Shown: positions 4,995-10,149 of the stretch, in pieces
Position numbering within the stretch: the first letter of the stretch is position 1
Layout: each line of letters starts with the position of its first letter
The notes under the pieces: model-generated
Database searches by the model: none
Told to the model about the DNA's origin: nothing
Seen by the model: only the letters and a program-made list of their open reading frames with translations
Assembly (NCBI GenBank): GCA_900553255.1
Contig: USCI01000084.1
Location: 1 to 10,149, forward strand
From: an uncultured Oscillospiraceae bacterium
GTDB taxonomy: Bacteria; Bacillota; Clostridia; Oscillospirales; Acutalibacteraceae
DNA length: 10,149 bases
Reading direction: 5' to 3'
Made by a program: the position numbers and the translations under genes

Positions 4995-6122
4995 TCAGCT
5001 GATCTGCGCACCGACGCTGTTCACCTGCGCCGATACCTCCACCGTATACCGGCATTCCCGGAGACGTTCCGGCCATTCCTCTTCAAAGCCGCGGATCACC
5101 GAGGGCGCCTGCTTTTTCAGCCGCCGGCACAGGCCGAGCACGTCACAGCCGTACTGCCGAATGGTCACCTCCAGCATGCCTTCGATGTCCTTTGTTATCT
5201 GCCGTTCGAGCCGTTCGCTCATGTCCTCGAGCAGCGCCTTGTCCGCAACGCCGGTGTTATGCTCCTCCAGAATCTCCGCCCGGCAGCTCACGGAAAACGT
5301 AAAGGCGGCCGACTGCCCAAGCGCCGATACCTCCACCCGTGTGGAGACGTCACTCACCTGCAGGGATACCGCTCCCCATTGATCGGTATCCAGGGTATAC
5401 AGGCAGCGCTGCATTTCGTTGCGGCCATACAACAGGCCGCGCGTCCCCGCGGCGTCCAACTCCCCGGCATATTTGCCGTCACGGAAAAGGGCCGTCCCGT
5501 CGGTGACCAGCATTTGGTTCTCCCCTTCGCCCTGTATCGCCACAATCGGCATCACCGCGTCAAACATCCCGCTGTTCGCCCGCTCGATATCAAGCAGATG
5601 CGTACGCACCGCAAGCCCCCACTGCGCCGCCTCCTCGAGCAGGGTTGTCAGCTGCTCCGCCGGCACCGCATAGGCCGCCGACGGAACCCGCAGCACGTCT
5701 TCGGCCCGGCCGCGCGTCATAACCATATCCACAAGCGGCCGCCCCTGGTAGCTGCGCATGAAATAATCGGTCAGTGTGGTCAGCGTCTGCTGCTGCGCCT
5801 GCTCCATCCCGATCACGATCGCCTGGTTATGCAGGATATAGGCGCTCCGTCCGAGTGTGGAGATAAACGAGCCGAGCGCGGCAGACACCGTCTGCCCCCC
5901 GCCGGTGTATACCTTGGTCGCATTGCCCTCCTGCTGGGACAGGCTGCCGGCGGTTTTCAACGCTTCTACCGCCTGCACCGACAGCGCGCAGCCGCCTTCG
6001 CCGTCAGCATCGATACCAATGGCGGTCACCACCGCCCGGCTGGACATCTGGGATTTTTCCCGGCAGCTCGGCAGCAGCGACATTCCCAGCAGCAGGATCG
6101 CCACAATCGCCCACATTTTCAT
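4995..6122 (-). CDS. gerAC: Ger(x)C family spore germinant receptor lipoprotein, C subunit
   Basis: The C subunit of a GerA-type germinant receptor, a lipoprotein on the outer face of the spore inner membrane, 375 residues and full length. It opens with a lipoprotein signal (MKMWAIVAILLLGMSLLPSC) whose cysteine at residue 20 is the expected lipid site. The next segment, SSRAVVTAIGID, is the conserved Ger(x)C start of the mature domain. The middle (SFISTLGRSAYILHNQAIVI) and the C-terminal domain (about 210-370) also fit the family. Its ATG overlaps the gerAB stop by four bases (ATGA). No T-rich terminator follows; a 14-base palindrome sits over its stop codon. The particular receptor (A, B or K type) cannot be told, so the symbol is generic. 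Confidence 0.9.
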   Translation of the reverse strand: MKMWAIVAILLLGMSLLPSCREKSQMSSRAVVTAIGIDADGEGGCALSVQAVEALKTAGSLSQQEGNATKVYTGGGQTVSAALGSFISTLGRSAYILHNQAIVIGMEQAQQQTLTTLTDYFMRSYQGRPLVDMVMTRGRAEDVLRVPSAAYAVPAEQLTTLLEEAAQWGLAVRTHLLDIERANSGMFDAVMPIVAIQGEGENQMLVTDGTALFRDGKYAGELDAAGTRGLLYGRNEMQRCLYTLDTDQWGAVSLQVSDVSTRVEVSALGQSAAFTFSVSCRAEILEEHNTGVADKALLEDMSERLERQITKDIEGMLEVTIRQYGCDVLGLCRRLKKQAPSVIRGFEEEWPERLRECRYTVEVSAQVNSVGAQIS

Positions 6123-7237
6123 TCCGCATGCTCCTTTCGTGCTTCATTCCGGCGGCGGCAATAGTCCGCAAACAGCAGGATGAGCGGCACCAATACCGCG
6201 GCCGCGCCAATGGCAACCGACGATATTGACCAGATGAGCACCCGTTCCTCCTGCATGGCGGTCCCGCCGAACAGGATGGCGGGCAAAAGCGCCAGCGCCG
6301 CGCCGACCACAAAATAAATCCGTTTTTTGTTCGTCTCCGAATGCCTTCGGTTCCGGCGGAAAAGCCTTTTTAAGCAGTCCATAAACAGCAGGCCGAACAA
6401 CGCCAGCTTTAAAAACAGCGCCGCAATCCAGATGGTGACCGCCAAAATATCCAGCCGCTGCACGATGCTCGTCTGCGCCGCCGTAATGGCGGTGTAATAG
6501 GAGAACATGACCATCCCTCCAAAATCGCCCAGCACACCGACCACCGTCAGCTGAATGACCGTCATCACCACCGCCAGCAGCACGCACCACCAGACAACGC
6601 CTCTGCCGGCCTTCTTCTGACAATACGGCAGCAAAAGGCCGAGTACCGCAATCTCCACCGTCCGGGGTGTTTCTTCCAGCGTACCGGCAATGACCGGAGA
6701 AAAGCCGTCATACAGAAACGGCGGGAAATAAGCCGCATCCATCTCCGGCATGAGGGCAAAGGCGATAAACGCGATAACCGCCGCGATCAGCACGGCCGCT
6801 ATGGCCGCGGCACGACCGAGGGATTCAATGCCGTAAAGGGCGGCGGAATAGGCCGCCAGCACCAGCACGATGCACAGGATCACCACCGGCATATCCGGAG
6901 ACAGCGCGGTGGCGACAAAATAACGGAACCGGATCAGCTCCACCCCCTGCACATACAGGCAGATCAGCGCGTATATTACCGCCGACACCGCGCCGCCCCG
7001 CCCGAACAGCAGGTAGCCGTAATCCAGCATCCCGGCCCCGCCGGTACGCCGGGAAAACCACCACAGCGGCAGGAACAGCAGCAACAGCAGCACCGACTGC
7101 AGCACAATGGAAAGCACAAAATCCAGCCCGTTCGACAGCTGATGACGGGTTGCCGAATAGGTCATCGCCACCGACAGGCGGCTGACCAGCAGCAATGCCG
7201 CCAGCTGGCCGCCACTGATTTGGGAGGTCCTCAGCAT
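6119..7237 (-). CDS. gerAB: GerAB/GerKB-type spore germinant receptor B subunit (APC-superfamily permease)
   Basis: A 372-residue integral membrane protein with about ten predicted helices, the B subunit that in this family resembles amino-acid permeases and takes part in germinant recognition. Start ATG 7237 (MLRTSQISGGQLAALLLVSR) matches the family, where an ISxxQ-like segment leads into helix 1; the longer frame from 7324 would overlap gerAA and has no support. Hydrophobic blocks seen include VLQSVLLLLLFLPLWWF, AVIYALICLYV, VVILCIVLVLAAYSAALYG and WIAALFLKLALFGLLF. The C-terminal end is basic (YCRRRNEARKEHAE). It follows gerAA by 55 bases containing the inverted repeat at 7267-7321 and couples to gerAC. 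Confidence 0.9.
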   Translation of the reverse strand: MLRTSQISGGQLAALLLVSRLSVAMTYSATRHQLSNGLDFVLSIVLQSVLLLLLFLPLWWFSRRTGGAGMLDYGYLLFGRGGAVSAVIYALICLYVQGVELIRFRYFVATALSPDMPVVILCIVLVLAAYSAALYGIESLGRAAAIAAVLIAAVIAFIAFALMPEMDAAYFPPFLYDGFSPVIAGTLEETPRTVEIAVLGLLLPYCQKKAGRGVVWWCVLLAVVMTVIQLTVVGVLGDFGGMVMFSYYTAITAAQTSIVQRLDILAVTIWIAALFLKLALFGLLFMDCLKRLFRRNRRHSETNKKRIYFVVGAALALLPAILFGGTAMQEERVLIWSISSVAIGAAAVLVPLILLFADYCRRRNEARKEHAE

Positions 7238-7266
7238 AGAAACGATCCATCCTTTCACACAGGACA

Positions 7267-7321
7267 CCGGCACCTCCGGCGCAGCTGCGCTGTTACGGCA
7301 TGTCTTCCTCGGAGGTGCCGG
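7267..7321 (-). repeat. 12-bp inverted repeat across the gerAA stop / gerAB leader
   Basis: CCGGCACCTCCG (7267-7278) and its exact complement CGGAGGTGCCGG (7310-7321) enclose a 31-base loop. That loop holds the gerAA stop codon and a second palindrome, GCGCAGCTGCGC (7279-7290). No T tract follows, so it is not a standard terminator. It could shape the gerAA to gerAB ratio through RNA processing or translation. Confidence 0.6.
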
Positions 7322-8834
7322 CAATCCCGGAGCCCTTCATATCCTGTACCAGGAACGGGCGGCGTCCCATTTTCCGCCAGTCCGAACGGATAAACACGTC
7401 CCGCATCGCCTTGAGACTGAACGGCGACAGCGGCGCCAGGTACGGGATGCTGTCCACGTTGATTGCGCTGATACTGCACAGCAGGAGCAGCAGGCCGGCC
7501 ATTACGCCGTACAGGCCGAGCGCGCCGCCCAGCACGATAAAGCCGAAGCGCAGAATCGCAATCGAACCGTACAGCGACGGAATCACAAAGGAGCTGATCG
7601 CGGTCAGCGCCACGATGATGACCATCGGCGCGCCGATCAGTCCGGCATTGACCGCCGATTCCCCGATGACCAGGGCGCCGACAATGCTTACCGCGTGCCC
7701 GACCGCCTTCGGGAACCGCAGCCCGGCCTCCCGCATGATCTCAAACAGGAAATGGATCATCAGCGCTTCCACCACCAGTGGAAACGGGGTGGAATAATCG
7801 GATTTCAAAAATGAGAGCAGCAGCTCGGAGGGAAACATCTCCGGATGATGGGTGCCGATGGCCACATACAGCCCCGGCAGCAGCATACCGATGAAAAAGG
7901 CCGCGTATTTGATTACCCGGATCAGGCTGGCATAATACGGATGGATCGCATAATCGTCCATCGACTGGAAATGCTCGACAAACAGGTACGGGGTAATCAG
8001 CACGAAGGGGGTGCCGTCCACCAGGATGGCGATCCGGCCTTCCGCCACCTTGCCGCACAGTGTATCGGGCCGTTCGGTGGTGTCCACGCTGTTGAATAAG
8101 GACAGCGGCCGATTCTCCAGGAAAGGCTGGATATAGCCCGATTCGAGCACCGTATCCAGCGGCATGGAGGCCAGCCGTGCCCGCACGTCCCGCAGCAGCG
8201 CGGGCGCCACCCGGTTTTTCATATAACACATACAGATGGCCGTATGGCTGGTCTTGCCGGCGCTCATCATCTCAAAGACCAGATCCGGCGTTTTCATCCG
8301 CCGGCGGATCATCGAGATATTGACCCGGATCGCCTCGGTGAAGCCTTCGCGCGAGCCGCGGATGGTCATCTCGGCCGACGGCTCGCCGATGCCGCGGATC
8401 ATGAACGCCTGCAGGCCGCCGAGCACCGCATACGGCACACCGTCGATCAGCACCGCGCCGAAGCCGGAGGCTACCAGCTCCATCAGCTCCTGCATGGTGG
8501 ACACCTGCAGCATATCCACAAAGCCCAGGACGTCGTCCCGGATATGCCCCATCAGCTCTTCCGGCGTATAGTCCCCTTCAATCTGCGTCATCGGCAGGAT
8601 CACCGCATCCGCCATCATATGCCGGTCGACCATGCCTTCTATGCTCACCAGTGCCGCTTTATGTCCGGCAATATCCATCCGCCGGATCACCAGATCCGCG
8701 CTGACCCCGAACTGCTGCCGCAGATAAACGAGGTCATCCATCAGCACGCCGGTAATCGGCGTCGGCTCCTCCGGCGGTGCGGCCGCCGGCGTGTTCCGCG
8801 GGGCGGAAAACAGCTCCCGTATTTTCGCAAACAT
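7293..8834 (-). CDS. gerAA: GerAA/GerKA-type spore germinant receptor A subunit
   Basis: The A subunit of a GerA-type receptor, 513 residues from ATG 8834. A soluble N-terminal half contains RGSREGFTEAIRVNISMIRR (160-179) and EGRIAILVDGTPFVL (265-279), both highly conserved in the GerA family. The C-terminal half has four or five membrane segments, for example VGHAVSIVGALVIGESAV (378-395) and FGFIVLGGALGLYGVMAGLL (430-449). It ends in a short cytoplasmic tail. Start choice: MFAKIRELFS follows AGAGGG by five bases and is typical. ATG 8903 (MLLRRLTGG) also has an AGGGG but would sit at the very 5' end of the mRNA predicted from the sigma-G-like promoter; ATG 8987 lies upstream of that promoter and is excluded. 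First gene of gerAA-AB-AC. Confidence 0.93.
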   Translation of the reverse strand: MFAKIRELFSAPRNTPAAAPPEEPTPITGVLMDDLVYLRQQFGVSADLVIRRMDIAGHKAALVSIEGMVDRHMMADAVILPMTQIEGDYTPEELMGHIRDDVLGFVDMLQVSTMQELMELVASGFGAVLIDGVPYAVLGGLQAFMIRGIGEPSAEMTIRGSREGFTEAIRVNISMIRRRMKTPDLVFEMMSAGKTSHTAICMCYMKNRVAPALLRDVRARLASMPLDTVLESGYIQPFLENRPLSLFNSVDTTERPDTLCGKVAEGRIAILVDGTPFVLITPYLFVEHFQSMDDYAIHPYYASLIRVIKYAAFFIGMLLPGLYVAIGTHHPEMFPSELLLSFLKSDYSTPFPLVVEALMIHFLFEIMREAGLRFPKAVGHAVSIVGALVIGESAVNAGLIGAPMVIIVALTAISSFVIPSLYGSIAILRFGFIVLGGALGLYGVMAGLLLLLCSISAINVDSIPYLAPLSPFSLKAMRDVFIRSDWRKMGRRPFLVQDMKGSGIAGTSEEDMP

Positions 8835-8920
8835 CTGCACCCTCTGCCTTTCCGCCGCATGGCAGCGGCATAAAAAACCGCCCGTCAGCCGTCTCAGAAG
8901 CATCGTGCGGTTCCCCTGGA

Positions 8921-8950
8921 AAGTATGTCCGCAATCCCGAGAATATATTC
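8921..8950 (-). promoter_or_regulatory. Sigma-G-like forespore promoter for the gerAA operon
   Basis: Minus-strand GAATA (8950-8946), 18 bases, then CATACTT (8927-8921). The Bacillus sigma-G consensus as I know it is GHATR, about 18 bases, CATNHTA; only the last base of the -10 deviates. GerA operons are known sigma-G targets. The -35 is shared with the promoter on the other strand. Confidence 0.75.
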
Positions 8951-8970
8951 CCAAAAAGCGGTCCATACTA
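8941..8970 (+). promoter_or_regulatory. Sigma-G-like forespore promoter for the DUF421-DUF4363 genes
   Basis: Plus-strand GAATA (8941-8945), 18 bases, then CATACTA (8964-8970), a full match to the sigma-G consensus. Transcription would begin near 8977, about 30 bases before ATG 9008. A sigma-F reading fails because the GG-plus-A pattern of its -10 is absent. Confidence 0.78.
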
Positions 8971-9007
8971 TGGACATCAGCAATCACAGAAAGGCAGGCA
9001 TTGTATT

Positions 9008-9679
9008 ATGGCTATCACCGCGATCCGCACCGTCATCATCTACATATTCATCATCGCCGCCATGCGCATCATGGGCAAGCGGCAGCTCGGTGAGCTGCAG
9101 CCCATTGAGCTGGTGGTAACGCTGCTGATCTCCGACCTGGCCGCTGTTCCCATGCAGGAAAGTGGCATGCCGCTGATCAACGGTCTGATCCCGATCCTGA
9201 TCCTGGTAGCGCTCGAGCTGCTGTTCTCCGGCCTGATGCTTAAATCCTCCCTGTTTTCCCGCCTGATCAGCGGCACGCCGATCGTAGTGGTCAGCAAGGG
9301 CAAGCTCGACCAGAAAGCCCTGAAAAAGCTGCGGCTGACCTCCGAGGATCTGATGGAATCGCTGCGCATGCAGAATGTTTTCGACCTGCAGGAAATTGAA
9401 TACGCCATCGCCGAAACCAACGGCAAAATCAGCGTTTTCAAGAATCCGGAGTTCCGCTCACCCACCTGCAGCGACCTTTCGGTCGTCCCGCCGGACAACG
9501 GCATGCCGGTTGTGGCGGTAAGCGACGGGCATATCTCCGACTGGGCGCTGTCCATCTGTGAGGTGGATCACGGCTGGGTGGAACGCACCCTGGCCGACAA
9601 TGCCTGCACGCTCGAAGACGTTTTCCTGCTGACCGTCGACCGCTCCCGCAACTACTTTATCGTGCGCAAGGAAAAATGA
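9008..9679 (+). CDS. DUF421 (YetF-like) membrane protein (223 aa)
   Basis: A 223-residue protein with about three N-terminal membrane helices and a soluble C-terminal DUF421 domain. Family signature seen: MRIMGKRQLGELQPIELVVT (19-38), ISDLAAVPM (41-49), then GTPIVVVSKGKLDQKALKKL and LRMQNVFDLQEIEYAIAETN, followed by GKISVF. Relatives are Bacillus YetF and the 2Duf protein of the spoVA-2mob element, which has been linked to spore heat resistance; that supports, but does not prove, a role in the spore inner membrane here. The ATG at 9008 fits the helix start and the sigma-G-like promoter; upstream in-frame ATGs lie before the promoter. It is 12 bases from the DUF4363 gene and divergent to gerAA. 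Confidence 0.9.
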   Translation: MAITAIRTVIIYIFIIAAMRIMGKRQLGELQPIELVVTLLISDLAAVPMQESGMPLINGLIPILILVALELLFSGLMLKSSLFSRLISGTPIVVVSKGKLDQKALKKLRLTSEDLMESLRMQNVFDLQEIEYAIAETNGKISVFKNPEFRSPTCSDLSVVPPDNGMPVVAVSDGHISDWALSICEVDHGWVERTLADNACTLEDVFLLTVDRSRNYFIVRKEK

Positions 9680-9691
9680 GGAGGCCCTGCC

Positions 9692-10072
9692 ATGAAACGC
9701 CTGATCGTCGCCGCCGTACTGCTTGCCGCCGTACTGGCGGCGTGCATCGTCACCAATAACGCCGTAAACCGCAGCACCGCTTATCTGATCGGCCTGCTCG
9801 ACCGGGTTGAACAGGCATATACCGCCGGCGACCGGGAGGAATGTGCCGCGCTGACCGAGCAGTTTGTGGAGGAGTTTCACGAGAAAACCCGATATCTTCC
9901 CTTCTTCATGCGGCATGCCGATATCAGCAAAATCGAGGAAACCGCTGTCACGCTGCCCTCCATCCTGCGGTATGAAGGCGACGACCACTTTGCCTCCGAG
10001 CTCATTCGCTGCCGCAACCAGCTGGAAAAGCTCGCAGAGCTTGAACAGCCCACGCCGGAAAATATCCTTTAA
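9692..10072 (+). CDS. DUF4363 family protein (126 aa)
   Basis: A 126-residue protein with an N-terminal membrane anchor or signal (MKRLIVAAVLLAAVLAACIV) and a helical extracytoplasmic domain (VEQAYTAGDREECAALTEQF, then FFMRHADISKIEETAVTLPS and LRYEGDDHFASELIRCRNQL). Length and these motifs match DUF4363, which commonly follows a DUF421 gene in Clostridia. AAC near residue 18 could be a weak lipobox. GAGGAGG seven bases before the ATG is an excellent ribosome binding site. Probably the partner of the DUF421 protein at the spore membrane (inference from gene pairing). Function unknown. Confidence 0.85.
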   Translation: MKRLIVAAVLLAAVLAACIVTNNAVNRSTAYLIGLLDRVEQAYTAGDREECAALTEQFVEEFHEKTRYLPFFMRHADISKIEETAVTLPSILRYEGDDHFASELIRCRNQLEKLAELEQPTPENIL

Positions 10073-10077
10073 CGCAC

Positions 10078-10100
10078 AAAAACAGGCGCCCTTCATGAAG
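10078..10100 (+). terminator. Half of a Rho-independent terminator, cut by an insertion sequence
   Basis: Five bases after the DUF4363 stop begins AAAAACAGGCGCCCTT, then CATG and AAG, and at 10101 the sequence switches to an IS end. This is exactly the 5' arm and loop of an A-tract/GC hairpin whose 3' arm would be AAGGGCGCCTGTTTTT. Only AAG of that arm is left. Confidence 0.5.
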
Positions 10101-10149
10101 TGCCCCCAAAAAGTTAGACAATATTTTTGAAGAAATAAATCAAGCAACC
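10101..10149. mobile_element. Terminal inverted repeat of an IS3-family (IS150-like) insertion sequence
   Basis: TGCCCCCAAAAAGTTAGACA (10101-10120) has the TG start and the CCCCAAAAAGTT-GACA pattern typical of IS3/IS150-group ends. The following bases are AT-rich, unlike the GC-rich host DNA. On the minus strand a GGTTGCTTGA at the window edge could be the last codons of a transposase (Val-Ala-stop), which would make this the right end of an element lying beyond the window; too little is present to be sure of orientation. Confidence 0.7.

Noticed and set aside
4992..5005. 14-base palindrome AGATCAGCTGATCT over the gerAC stop codon
   Set aside because: No loop of useful size and no T tract; cannot be called a terminator or operator.
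5259..6164. Long plus-strand frame (301 codons) opposite gerAC
   Set aside because: Arg/His/Pro-rich composition typical of the antisense of GC-rich genes; gerAC is certain.
8244..8873. Plus-strand frame opposite gerAA
   Set aside because: His/Arg-rich shadow frame; gerAA motifs are on the other strand.
9458..10147. Long minus-strand reading frame (229 codons) opposite the DUF421 and DUF4363 genes
   Set aside because: It is the antisense of two well-supported genes and crosses the IS boundary; no family features.
1..10149. CRISPR arrays, rRNA genes, integrase, replication origin
   Set aside because: No regularly spaced repeats, rRNA-like stretches, recombinase motifs or origin-like clusters were seen on either strand.

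Overview
The window reads as a chromosome segment of a GC-rich, spore-forming Clostridia bacterium (Firmicutes; an Oscillospirales/Ruminococcaceae-type gut organism is my best guess, genus open). The clues are a complete GerA-type spore germinant receptor operon, two sporulation-type (sigma-G-like) promoters, strong AGGAGG ribosome binding sites, and proteins typical of clostridial integrative elements.

Left third (1 to about 3300, all minus strand, visibly lower in GC than the rest): one end of an integrated conjugative or mobilizable element. Reading with the genes, from right to left, it holds a leader with two tandem intrinsic terminators, a cysteine-rich protein, a possible 20-residue microORF, a DUF4314 protein, an unnamed 150-residue protein, a DUF1281/Api92-like ferredoxin-fold protein, a DUF3789 membrane microprotein, two candidate tiny ORFs around a hairpin-masked ribosome binding site, and the start of a D12-class adenine DNA methyltransferase that runs off the left edge. 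Most of these genes are tightly packed or overlapping and look like one operon.

Boundary (3300-3670): a tRNA-Ala(CGC) gene on the minus strand with its own promoter and terminator. The element lies just downstream of the tRNA 3' end, the usual place for a tRNA-targeting integrase to insert. No integrase or att repeat is visible in the window.

Chromosomal part (3667 to 10100): two overlapping half-size TauE/SafE permease genes (+), a bidirectional terminator shared with a convergent GNAT acetyltransferase (-), then gerAC, gerAB and gerAA (- strand, transcribed AA-AB-AC), and divergently a DUF421 (YetF-like) membrane gene with a DUF4363 gene (+). The most striking regulatory feature is the 174-base gap between gerAA and the DUF421 gene. 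There a perfect palindrome, GAATATATTC, acts as the -35 box of two back-to-back sigma-G-like promoters, each with an 18-base spacer and a CATACTA or CATACTT -10. This predicts that the germinant receptor and the DUF421/DUF4363 pair are switched on together in the forespore.

Right edge (10101-10149): the terminal inverted repeat of an IS3-family insertion sequence, apparently inserted into the Rho-independent terminator after the DUF4363 gene, because exactly half of a hairpin remains.
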